Source: Parachaetomium inaequale (taxonomy: Eukaryota; Ascomycota; Sordariomycetes; Sordariales; Chaetomiaceae). Taken from it: a stretch of DNA of 64,000 nt. Positions 1 to 9,200 of the stretch are shown in pieces. Below the pieces are notes generated by a model, which made no database searches, had not been told where the DNA came from, and worked only from the letters and a program-made list of their open reading frames with translations. Position 1 is the first letter of the stretch. Each line of letters starts with the position of its first letter. The position numbers and the translations under genes were made by a program. The stretch covers positions 62,001 through 126,000 of the forward strand of contig MU854359.1 of assembly GCA_033296685.1 (NCBI GenBank), read 5' to 3'.

Positions 1-887
1 GAGTTGCGTTCGGATACGTAGAGCTGAATCTGGGTGAATCTGGAGCGCAAAAGACTGCCGGTAATCAAGTGGTGCTTGGTCCCAGTCACAGAGGCGGACG
101 AGATGCTGCAGATTTCTACCCAGAGCGAGGGTCGAGGGACCGGCATGGCCTCTCGTGCCAGCCTTGTCCTTTGAGCTACTCCTTCCTCAGACATGATGCC
201 TCTGCCCCCGCCACGGCCGAAGTAGCTGCTACAGCCCTATCCTTGAGTTACGCCTCCCTGAAAATAGTATGCCACTCTTGGGCAGGTCCGCCACGGCCCG
301 GGGAGCTGCGAGGTCAAGGAAAGAGCTGTGCTCTCCGCCGTTGCCCTGACTGGCGGCCACGAAAACTGGACCTAGCAAGGTACCCCCTATTCCACACAGA
401 CATGTGCCGCGGTTTGGGCTGCTCTTTTGTGGGCGCGTTGAGCTCAAGGTGCCGCATCACCACGCATTTCTTCACTTGACCAAGGAACCGTTATTTTGGG
501 AATGCCACTCTCTGAAGGCCTCCGAGATTTTACCACAGGCAGTTCCAGATCGGCGAGCACACACCTCGACAGCGGTGCGGAGATTTCCACAACCTCGTCC
601 ATGCAGTAGTCAAGATCACGATGGTACCAACATGTACATGTAGAGGAACACCCCTACACCTCGCTCACCTGCATCGAGGATTGCTTTCTCGGCTGTAGCC
701 AAACGGTTCTTCTTTTGCGCGATGGCTGGATCCGTCCGAGTACATGTATCTGGCCGGTATGAGGATGAGTGGCCTATCCCCTCGCCGCTTTGGAGTGAGT
801 ACAGCGGCCAAACTTCCGTCGCTATTCATTTCAAATCGGCGATGACACTTTGCCCAGAGTATTCGCATCATAATTCAATTTATTCTA
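1..887. other. Intergenic, no supported gene
   Basis: Ordinary GC-rich sequence with only short overlapping open frames on both strands and no recognisable domain. The last two bases (886-887, TA) are the left target-site duplication of the transposon that follows. Confidence 0.5.
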
Positions 888-933
888 ACGTATTTTATAA
901 GCGAGCGAGCCATATAAGCGAGCGAGCCACTTT
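888..933 (+). repeat. Left 46-bp terminal inverted repeat of the pogo/Fot1 element
   Basis: Identical to the reverse complement of 2704-2749. It contains two direct copies of TATAAGCGAGCGAGCCA. RIP has not separated the two ends, probably because the repeat contains few CpA sites. Confidence 0.9.
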
Positions 934-1019
934 TTCGACGCGACGCGACCGTCCACCTTCAACATCTCAATTAGCTACAACAAACTATACCTTCTACACT
1001 ATCTAAAGCCAGGATAAAC

Positions 1020-2660
1020 TTGGCGCTTGAAGCTCTACAAAATGATAAGAATTTAAGTATATGGGCCGCGGCTAAGATCTACAACGTCGATCGGACGACT
1101 CTCTTACAACGACACGCCGGCCGACCTATACGACGCGACACTACGCCCAACTCGCGCCGGCTTACCAATTCCGAAGAGAAGGCTCTCGTTCAGTATATAA
1201 TTGAGCTATCTGAGCGAGCTTTCCTACCGAGATTACGTAGTATAGAAGATATAGCTAACCAACTACTACGCGTTCGCGACGCGCCCCCTGTTAGCAAGCT
1301 CTGGGCCTATAACTTCGTTAAACGCTAGCTAGCGCTCCGTACGTGTTAGTCGCGTAGATACGACTACCAGAGGGCTAAGTACAAGGATCTAAAGGTTATT
1401 GGCGAGTGGTTTATATTTATATAGAATACTATAGCTAAGTATAGTATTATAGATAACAATATCTATAACTTCGACGAGACTAGGTTTATAATAGGTATTA
1501 TCTTCGTGGGTATAGTGGTTACAACCTTAGACGGCCTAAGTAAGGTAAAGCTGGCCTAGCCTAGTAACTGCAAGTGGGCAACGGTGATCCAGGGAGTTAA
1601 TACCCTTAGCTGGGCTATCCCCCCCTTTATTATCTTAGCTGCGTAGTACTACCTCGCTAACTAGTATACCGAGTACGACCTCCCGGCTAACTAGTGTATT
1701 ACAACTACCGATAATAGCTAGATAACCAATACTATAGGCCTCGATTAGATTAAGTACTTCGACTTCTATATAGTACCTCGTATAAAGGGTAAATACTGGT
1801 TATTGATCCTCGACGGCTACGAGAGCTACTACTCGACCGAATTCGAGCTCTACTACTAGGAGTATTAGATTATTATACTCTATATACCTATATACTCCTC
1901 CTATAAGTACTAGCTACTTGATATTAGCTACTTTAGGCTACTAAAGTAGGTGTATAGTTACTAGATTAAGGACCTGATATATATATATATCAACTATATT
2001 AGTAAGCTCGAGTTCCTCTATAGCTTCCGCAAAGCCTTCTTTACCTCTATAACAGAGAGGAATATCTAGGGCGGCTTTACAGGGGCTAGCCTTATACCGT
2101 ACGATCTAGAGAGGGTACTTTCCAAGCTGGATATAAGGCTTTGTACGCTAATACCCCTGACCTTATAGCCCGATACCCAATAACCTTGGGTGTTCCAGAC
2201 ACTATATAACCCTCGAGAAGCTAACTCGTAGTCAACGCTTATCAAGACTTATATTGCCAACTATCAAAATAGCTCTCCGACTTCGATGTTGGCTACTGTG
2301 GACTAGCTTACTAAAGGTACGATAGCTATAATGCACTAGGTAGCCCTACTTCAGTTAGAGGTCTCTTCGCTTCGTAAGGCCAACGAGGCACTCAGTAAGC
2401 GCCGGAGAGCTAAAAGAATACGTATGCAGCTTGGAGGATCACTTACAGTACAAGATACAAAGGATTAACTAGACTAGAAGGCCGTGGTTGGGGAGGTGGC
2501 GTAAGAAAAGGAGCAGGATGGTGGTGGTGCAGGGGGGGGTCGTACGAGGGTTCGGTGCTGTGGTGTATGCGGCAAGCCTGGCTATAATGCCCGTACCTGC
2601 CAGGAGGTTGCAGAAGGGTCTGATTCAGCCGTTTCTAATGTAATTGTAGTTAGTTCCTAG
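1020..2660 (+). pseudogene. pogo/Fot1 transposase relic (HTH/CENP-B, DDE_1, zinc knuckle)
   Basis: One continuous reading frame runs through the element without frameshift but is cut by about twenty TAG/TAA codons. The intact first stretch (1020-1328) encodes a psq-type helix-turn-helix and part of a CENP-B-like DNA-binding domain. Downstream in the same frame are the DDE_1 hallmarks: an NFDET stretch (about 1467), the second catalytic Asp in a DGYESY stretch (about 1812; normally DG-H-S-H, His changed to Tyr) and the conserved region near PYDLERVLSKL. At about 2556 comes a CX2CX4(H)X4C zinc knuckle whose His is now Tyr. All these changes are CpA-to-TpA type. The original start codon is not visible, since position 1020 is TTG. 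Confidence 0.85.
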
Positions 2661-2703
2661 TGTTGTTGTACTACAATGGAGGATTGTATCTATAGGGCGG
2701 TAG

Positions 2704-2749
2704 AAAGTGGCTCGCTCGCTTATATGGCTCGCTCGCTTATAAAATACGT
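2704..2749 (-). repeat. Right 46-bp terminal inverted repeat of the pogo/Fot1 element
   Basis: Exact reverse complement of 888-933, followed by the TA duplication at 2750-2751. The neighbouring gene's stop codon (2800-2802) lies 50 bp further on, so the element sits in or next to that gene's 3' UTR. Confidence 0.9.
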
Positions 2750-2799
2750 TACTCTTTTGATCTCTATACACAGACGCTCCCCCAAACACTCTCCAGCCG

Positions 2800-4428
2800 T
2801 CACCGCTTCTTACTACCCCACGTGAAAAGGGCTGATAGACTTTTAGTCGGCTGATTTCTACGTCGCTTCCGGGCCGTCTCCTTATTCAACACCGACACCT
2901 CGTCGTCATCGTCAAACTCGCCCCACGCGCGAGGGCGGGCGCCGGTGTCAACGGCCCCATTAGCGCCGTGCCTCTGGTGGCTGGTGGGCGGCGGGAACAG
3001 CCCCGGGCCAGCCGGGTAGGCTGGGATCACTCGTGGGGCTCTTTGCATGCCGGAGTGCTGCTGCTGTCCTGCAGGGTACGTCTCAAACTCGCCATGTTGC
3101 ATGGGAGGCATCGAGGCAGGGGCACGGAGTGCTGGCTCGGGCGTCATGGTGTAGCCGTGGGCGTAGGGGTGCCGCACCACGCCCACTCTGAGACTTCCAT
3201 CGAGGGTGTACGGATCTGAAGGGCCGCCCATGGCAATCGGAGTTGCTGACATGGTGTATCCGGGATCCCGCGGGGGTTCTGGGTACACGCCGTTATGGGT
3301 TGGTGGCCCAGCCGCGTTACCGGCGCCGGGCGGCTCGATGTCGACCACGATTACTTCTGGGACGCCTGATGCGCTTCGGATCTGCGGCTGCGCGGCTGTT
3401 GGTGATCTTGAAAGGCGTCCGGGTCCGGGGCCTGTCGGTGGCGACCCTTGAGGGCTGGGCCGCTGTTGGTCGTGTTGTGGCGGCTGAGGAGACGGCTCTT
3501 CACCACTGACCGACTCGATTCGGGGCTGTTGGTGAGCTGCGACGGTAGGCTGCTTGGGTGATGTTTGTGGCGAGGCTGAGTCTCTGCTGGATGGCGGTCT
3601 GGTTGCCGGAGAACGAGACACGTTTGGTTGAGGGGGGGGCACATCCCCTTCGCTTGCTCCGTCCGAGGCGTTGCCTTCCTTCGCGCTCGAGTCTGATGAG
3701 TCTTCCGACGCCTCAGGTTCTGCGGCCTCACCCGAGTCTGATGACCCCTCGTCCGATGGCGGATTGACTGGTGAGGCATTGTTTTGAGGTTGGGTGGTTT
3801 TGGGTCGTTGATCCGTAGATTGTTCTTGGGGCTGGCGGCTGGGGGGTCGCTCCCTCGAGTGGCCCCTGGTTCTTTGCTGCTGGTCTTTCTGCTGCGAGTC
3901 TGGCTGTTTGGGCTCCTCCTGACGTTGCTCTGGTTCGGATTGTTGTTGTTGTGCCTGGCGATTCGGGCTTTTAGACTCGCCAGGAGACCTGGATGCTGAC
4001 GGCCGTGAACGACGTGGTTGTGGGATTCTCGGCTGGTGCACCGCTGGAGGCCAAACTGGGTCTTCTCTTCGCAGTGGCACATCCTCCCACATGACAGGTG
4101 ATACAGACGGCGGCCGGCGCTGAGGGGGGCTGCGAGATCGCCGCCTCGAACCACGCCCACGGTTCCGTCCGCAAGCCCAGCAATAAAATAGTAGGAGGAG
4201 GAAGCCCCCTATGCCCACGAGAACCCCAACAATGATCTCTACCTGCCGCCGCGTTGGGCCAGCGTCGCCCGCGGAAGGAATTGGGGATCCCGCGTCCAAG
4301 GCGGCGGCGGCAATTTGGAGGGTGGAAGAACCGGCGATGGTCTGGGACACGGTGAGCTCTGGCGGTGTCGTGTCTTGGCGGTCCTGAACCCTCTTGCCGA
4401 CCGGCGAGCCGCCAGGGAGCACCACCAT
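2800..4428 (-). CDS. Single-pass membrane protein with long Pro/Gln/Ser-rich cytosolic tail
   Basis: A 542-residue protein if the ATG at 4428 is the start. The frame is open 45 bp further upstream but has only a TTG, so a short upstream exon with a signal peptide is possible. Residues 1-62 are Ser/Thr/Ala-rich, residues about 63-86 form one strong membrane segment (Val/Ile/Leu/Gly-rich, ending FYCWACG), and a basic Arg/Ser cluster follows at once, predicting N-out/C-in. The remaining 450 or so residues are low complexity (Pro, Gln, Ser, Glu) with a conserved-looking end (tyrosine/proline motifs, an acidic EFDDDDE stretch, a KKRRRNQ-type basic patch). The layout recalls fungal cell-surface sensor or membrane-anchor proteins, but there is no WSC or other domain and no function can be named. 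Confidence 0.6.
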   Translation of the reverse strand: MVVLPGGSPVGKRVQDRQDTTPPELTVSQTIAGSSTLQIAAAALDAGSPIPSAGDAGPTRRQVEIIVGVLVGIGGFLLLLFYCWACGRNRGRGSRRRSRSPPQRRPPSVSPVMWEDVPLRREDPVWPPAVHQPRIPQPRRSRPSASRSPGESKSPNRQAQQQQSEPEQRQEEPKQPDSQQKDQQQRTRGHSRERPPSRQPQEQSTDQRPKTTQPQNNASPVNPPSDEGSSDSGEAAEPEASEDSSDSSAKEGNASDGASEGDVPPPQPNVSRSPATRPPSSRDSASPQTSPKQPTVAAHQQPRIESVSGEEPSPQPPQHDQQRPSPQGSPPTGPGPGRLSRSPTAAQPQIRSASGVPEVIVVDIEPPGAGNAAGPPTHNGVYPEPPRDPGYTMSATPIAMGGPSDPYTLDGSLRVGVVRHPYAHGYTMTPEPALRAPASMPPMQHGEFETYPAGQQQHSGMQRAPRVIPAYPAGPGLFPPPTSHQRHGANGAVDTGARPRAWGEFDDDDEVSVLNKETARKRRRNQPTKSLSALFTWGSKKR

Positions 4429-4943
4429 GGGCCGCTCATCGGCTTGCGGCTCGTGCAAGCCCGAAGAACACAAAGCACGTCGCCGAAGAACGAGACTCTC
4501 GGCCGGCTCGGAGAGGAATAAGGGCTCTTTTCACCCAGGACCCCTATTTCGCCCGTTTTCTCGTGCCGCCGCCCCATGCCAAGAAACAGTGCGACAAAAT
4601 GTGCTCGAGACGAACCAATAAATGTTGGTAGGATCCCCCGCCACTCGATTTCTTGCTGCAAGACTTATGCGGGTGGGTAGCGCAATGGCCGGGCTATGCC
4701 CTGTTGGTGCGAGTTCGTGACACGCAGCATCATGTAGTACTACCCTCGGGTGGGCCTGCAAGCTCCTCTTCCTCCGCAAGGCTCTGGACTCGGGAATGAA
4801 TTTGTCCGTCCATTGTTCCCTCCATGACCTTTGCGCTCGCGTCCCAAGGTTGTCTAATTCATCTGGTCTGTCTTCAAGAACTGAGTACCGTGCCCGCGGC
4901 TATCCTTACCTTCTCAGGTAATTATTGCTTGTGTTCACGCGCA
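4429..4943. other. Intergenic region between divergent genes, start-site regions
   Basis: The 5' flanks of the membrane-protein gene (minus strand) and of the gasdermin-like gene (plus strand). No separate gene is supported. The open frame of the gasdermin gene extends back to 4824 with an ATG, but those 40 residues do not resemble the family N-terminus. Confidence 0.5.
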
Positions 4944-5852
4944 ATGGCTCCGATGGCGTTTAGCAAGACATACTTTAGCATTCCCACGACCATCTACAAG
5001 CCCGATGATTTGATCCAACTGGGGCAGGTGATAAAGGACCCTGCCATCCCGTTTGAGCGCCTCGCGCCCCCGCCCAAGCTCGAAGGCGCACTCAAGCCCC
5101 GCATCTCCTCCCTCAAAGAGGTTGTCGTCACCAGCACCAAGACAAGGGCGGTCTCGGTCGGCCTCTCTGCCCAGGTGCTCGAGTTCATCAACGGCGAGCT
5201 GTCGGCCGAGAAATCGTCTGGCGAGACGCTGACATGGGAGGCTGCCGAGGTCGAGACGCGGTACTTTGAGCCGGCCGAGGACGAGGAGGCCTTGATTGCT
5301 CAGATTTGCACGCACAAGGCGGTGCGGCAGGTGCTGAAGCGGTTCGGCGGCTTTGGGCAGTCGGCCTACATGGTGACTGGTCTGAAGATTGCGCTACGTC
5401 CCGGCCTTATCAGGCAACAGGGCGACCAGGGAACCGGCGTCTCGGGGCAGCTGAAGGCTGTTGTTAGTCCCGAAGGCGCGGTGCAGGCCGGCTTCCAGGC
5501 GGGCTCAACGCGCTCGGTCGGGACGTCGGTCGAAGGCACGGCCACCGACAGCTATGTGTTTGCGTACCAGCTGCGCAAGATCAGCGTCAGCCGCCTGACG
5601 GGGAAAACGACCATCGGAGGGCAGGTAAAGGGGGGCGACCTGTATGGGATTGGCGGAGGCGGTTCTGAAAGTGATTCGGATGACAGTCTGGGTGAAGATG
5701 ATGACCTTGAGGACGAGGCCTTGGAACTCGACGGAGACTTTTCCATCGACAAAGAAGATTATGGGTCCAAGCTGCCTGGAGCGGTATTTGAGAAACGCGA
5801 GGTGGACCTTGGCGACGATGGCACATACCTGCTTGTTAGTGCCAAGTCGTAG
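4944..5852 (+). CDS. Fungal gasdermin-like pore-forming cell-death protein (RCD-1/HET-Q1 type)
   Basis: Intronless, 302 residues from the ATG at 4944 (a second ATG is at 4953, MAFSKTYFSIP). An upstream in-frame ATG at 4824 would add 40 unrelated residues. The N-terminal part (about 1-230) has the pattern of fungal gasdermin-like proteins of the Neurospora rcd-1 / Podospora het-Q1 family: the start with FSKTYFSIPTT and LIQLGQVIKDP, alternating beta-strand segments, a VTGLKIAL strand and a YVFAYQLRKI strand. Family members form plasma-membrane pores that kill the cell once a short C-terminal piece is removed. Here a glycine-led, highly acidic linker (about 237-273) is followed by a 29-residue tail (274-302), the expected inhibitory and cleaved end. 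The next gene, convergent, encodes a subtilisin, the usual partner. The family call is from memory of sequence patterns, not a search. Confidence 0.75.
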   Translation: MAPMAFSKTYFSIPTTIYKPDDLIQLGQVIKDPAIPFERLAPPPKLEGALKPRISSLKEVVVTSTKTRAVSVGLSAQVLEFINGELSAEKSSGETLTWEAAEVETRYFEPAEDEEALIAQICTHKAVRQVLKRFGGFGQSAYMVTGLKIALRPGLIRQQGDQGTGVSGQLKAVVSPEGAVQAGFQAGSTRSVGTSVEGTATDSYVFAYQLRKISVSRLTGKTTIGGQVKGGDLYGIGGGGSESDSDDSLGEDDDLEDEALELDGDFSIDKEDYGSKLPGAVFEKREVDLGDDGTYLLVSAKS

Positions 5853-5878
5853 TTCGGGTTGCCGCTCTTGCGATTTTA

Positions 5879-6036
5879 CAGTTCAACCCTTGTTTGTTTG
5901 TTAGCGCGAGACTCTTGGCATTTATCCCTAACTTTAAGGTAAGAAAGAAGGAAAAGAAAGGAAAAAGGAAAGTAGTGGAAAAGAAAAGGGAAAGGGAAAA
6001 TATAAATATCTTTCTCTCTCTCTCTCTCTCTCTCTC

Positions 6037-6068
<32 letters not shown>

Positions 6069-6169
6069 NNNNNNNNNNTACTTTATCGTTCTGACGATTC
6101 GAACCTTAAGCTATGGTCGACCCCCTTCTCCCAAGGTCAGGCACTAACGAACAAACAAGGGGGGGACTG
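5879..6169. mobile_element. Small non-autonomous inverted-repeat element (MITE), copy 1
   Basis: 291 bp including a 10-N gap. It starts CAGTTCAACCCTTGTTTGTT and ends with the imperfect reverse complement (CAGTCCCCCCTTGTTTGTTC when read inward). It is flanked by TA at 5877-5878 and 6170-6171, which suggests a Tc1/mariner-type MITE. The inside is a long purine-rich arm (about 5945-6000) followed by a pyrimidine/poly-T arm, so the single strand can fold into one long hairpin. A perfect stem ATCGT/ACGAT lies at about 6084. A related copy lies at 47145-47474. The element begins 26 bp after the gasdermin stop codon. Confidence 0.75.
6069..6078. other. Assembly gap (10 N) in a poly-T tract
   Basis: Ten Ns directly follow a run of about 28 T inside the MITE. 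The gap length is nominal. The homopolymer and the hairpin explain why the assembly failed here. Confidence 0.95.
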
Positions 6170-6235
6170 TAGTTGAGCATCTTTTGATTGACAAGCATCC
6201 ATCCGAATGACCCATTCTAAGTACCCGCATCCCAT

Positions 6236-9200
6236 CTACCGTCTGTAGTCACCGTTGATGGCCTCACAAAGACGGATAATGAGAAACGCCTCATACGTCA
6301 ACCCGTACACGTTTTTGGAGTCGCCAGCCTTCCCAAGCCTTTCGTCCGGTTCGAAAAAAAAGGTGCTTCCCATCTCGGGCCCTGGAGGGTGGAGGTAGAA
6401 GATGGGATTAGTGCCGCCGGCCTTGGTGCTCATGTATTTCAGGATGTGCCTGACCGAGCTTATTGTTGTGAGCTTGTCGGCCGTCTTTTTGAGTCTGAGC
6501 TTGATCTCCTCTTCGTGTGCCCTGTAGAACTGGTAGATGATGGCCACCATGGCTGCCGCGATGGGAGTCGCAAACGAAGTGCCGCTCATGACGGTCCAGG
6601 TGTCTCTTGGGTTGCGCGATGACTTGCACTTGAGCACTTGCTTCCCTTCCTTGCCCCCGACGTTTTCTGCGAGGTGCGATGGCCAAAGCGACTCAATGTC
6701 CCGACCCAAGGTGTGGAAACTGTTGTGGGTATCCGAGGGCGTCCCCGTGGTCTCGTCCTCCTTGGCGAAAGCCGTGCAGCTGTATATCTTGAAGACGCCG
6801 TCCTCGCTCGCGGGGAACGGGGTTTTGGTGTTGCCCGAGTTTCCGGTTGCAGCAAACACAATGACTCCCTCGTAGGCTGCCTTCTTGAGTGCATCTGTTG
6901 CAACGTGTGACTTTTGGCATCCGAAGGATATCGAGATTATTTCGGCCTTCCATACGTCAACGGCGTATTCAATCGCCTATGCAGCAACAAGTATTAGCGT
7001 ATCTCCGTCCGCGCTATCATGGGCTTGCCAAACAGGACACACACCTTGCCAACTCGATATGAAAGGTGCTCCGGGTCATCGTCCTGGATGGTCTTGCGTG
7101 TTTTCCCGATCCTGGCGATCGACAGCTCCACCCCCGGAACGAGGCTGAGAAGCAGGCCGGCAATGAATGTGCCGTGGCCATCCTCGTCGACGGGGGTGTC
7201 CAAGTCTGCTCGAGCTTGCTCACCCCCTTGGTCGTCGCTAGGTTTAATCTCGGAAAAATCGCGGAATCGACAAGGTTTGCCGGCAACCTGCCCCCCCTTG
7301 GCACTCCAGACTCTAGAAATCCTAGGGTGGTCGGCGCAGATTCCAGTATCGATCACAGTGACGCGAGCTCCGAGCAAGCACGATGCTTCAGTACTCGCCA
7401 GCGTCAGTTTCGAGAAGCATTTCATCCTTCTCATCCATTCTGAGCCAAGCCTGCAGCCACCGTGTTAGCTGTATCTGGTGCCTGATAGAGAGGGAAAACC
7501 AGCATGTCGGAAACAAATAGAAGGAACGAGACTGGAAAACAACCGGTCTTGTGATACATACCTGCTATGTTCGGTGTGGCTGGCGTCGAAGAGTGCGCCC
7601 GAGCCGGTGTTGCTCCCACGGCGTCCACCATTCTCATCTCCGACTTCATCTTCGTCGCTTAGTGTTTCGGTAAGCCCGGTATCGCCTGCCACAGTCAAAC
7701 CTTGTCACAACCTGAGGCGAAGATGGGTAAATCTCTTACTACGAGAAAGAGAGCCGGCCAACTCAAGCGGAGCGTCGAGTTTCCGCCCAAGACCCTCACT
7801 GCTTGTTAGAGCAATTTGGTCTTGTTGCTCCAACCGGCGTTCTGCAACTCGAGCTTCTTCTCTGAGTCGACCTTCTTCGGCCAACCGGGCCTTCTCTTTG
7901 CGTCGAGCGTCTTCCGTGCGTTGCAGATCTTCAGCGGCCTGAGCTTCGATAAGCCGGGCTTCTTCCTTGAGTCGTAGCTCTTCAGCCCGCCGAGCCTTCT
8001 CTTTGCGTCGAGCGTCGTCCTTGCGTTGCAAACCTACAGCGGCCAGGGCTTCTTCGATAAGCCGGGCTTCCTTGTGTCGTGCGTCTTTAGCAGCCAGCCG
8101 AGCCTTCTCTTTGCGTCGTGCATCGTCTTCAGTAGCTCGTCGTACGTCGTCTTTAGCAGCCAGCCGAGCCTTCTCTTTACGTCGTGCGTCGTCTTCAGCA
8201 ACTCGTCGTACGTCGTCTTCAGCAGCTCGTCGTGCGTCGTCTTCAGCAGCCAGCCGAGCCTTCTCTTTGCGTCGTGCGTCGTCCTTGCGTTGCAAACCTA
8301 CAGCGGCCAGGGCTTCTTCGATAAGCCGGGATTCCTTGTGTCGTGCGTCTTCAGCGAGCGGAGCATCGTCGGCAAGCCCTGGTTTATATTGAACCCGGCC
8401 ATCGGCTGCATCTTCTGTGCTCCCGGGCGTTCCAACATGCCGGGCAACCCCCTTCGGCTGGGAGTTTGCCCCGGGCATGGTTTCTGGTCGGTGCCCTGTT
8501 TCTCCCTCGTGTTTGTTTTCATTCTCGCCCCGAGGCTCCCCCTTTTCCAGCGAGCTGGTAGAACATATGTTCGGGCTAGGTGCCCTGTCGGCGTCCTTGT
8601 GCGTGTTTGCGGTCCGCTGATAACGGTCCTTCCACTGAGACAAAACACGAATGACCGTCATGATGGTCGACCACATCTGATCGGCTCGTTGCCGACGCAG
8701 ATACTCGTACATTTCGAGGCTCAAGTTCCCGTCCCAGTACTCCAAATCCGCCAACGTCGACTCGACGGCATCCCTCATGTTTTCATCCTCGATGTCCTCT
8801 AGGCGGAGGCTGGGGTGTTTTCGGATCTCGCTCATTTCCGCGTGCACCTCGCGAGCACGGCCCCATGCTTTCAGGTTGACAGCCAGCAGCTGAACCATCC
8901 TGATCTTGACTTGGAGCAGCAGTAATGTCAGCATGGCTTCCGCGCCGGGGACATTTGTGTCGAGGCAGTCGGCCGTTCTTTGGAGAGTGTCGACATACGA
9001 CCAGTAGGTCGCGCCGCTCGATTCGTCGACTGTCGCATCCACATCGCCGTCCGTGTCGTGGATGATGGTAATGACCAAGGTGTCGCAGAGCCGGACGTCT
9101 CCTTTCGACGCTTCAAAGCAACCACGCTGTGCTCTGTCCTTGAGGTTTTGCATAACCAGCTGCAGCGCCTGTACTCTCGTCGATTGGGGGTCCGGCCTGG

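Larger units (their letters stand above)
888..2749 (+). mobile_element. RIP-degraded pogo/Fot1-type DNA transposon, complete with inverted repeats
   Basis: An 1,862-bp element bounded by perfect 46-bp terminal inverted repeats (888-933 and 2704-2749) and flanked by TA dinucleotides (886-887, 2750-2751), the target duplication expected for Tc1/mariner/pogo elements. The repeat starts ACGTATTTTATAAGCGAGCG and carries the unit TATAAGCGAGCGAGCCA twice in direct orientation, so the sub-terminal transposase site is probably duplicated. Length and coding content match Fot1/pogo elements (about 1.9 kb). Base composition changes at the repeats: the inside is full of TA dinucleotides, CAG/CAA have become TAG/TAA and His codons have become Tyr, which is the signature of RIP (C to T at CpA on either strand). 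The element is therefore dead. Confidence 0.9.

Noticed and set aside
4670..4740. tRNA-like stretch (GTAGCGCAATGGCC, then GCGAGTTCGTGAC)
   Set aside because: A box is acceptable and a 7-bp acceptor pairs with one mismatch, but the T arm and anticodon arm do not pair.
4824..4943. Upstream ATG extending the gasdermin-like protein by 40 residues
   Set aside because: The extension is Leu/Cys-rich and unlike the family; the family N-terminus begins at 4944/4953.
5940..6068. Protein-coding reading through the Lys/Glu/Ser-rich stretch
   Set aside because: It is the purine arm and CT microsatellite of the MITE, not a gene.
7305..7380. Possible loss of the catalytic Asp in the gasdermin-linked protease
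   Set aside because: After placing the introns, VIDTG with D736 is intact and all four S8 motifs are present.
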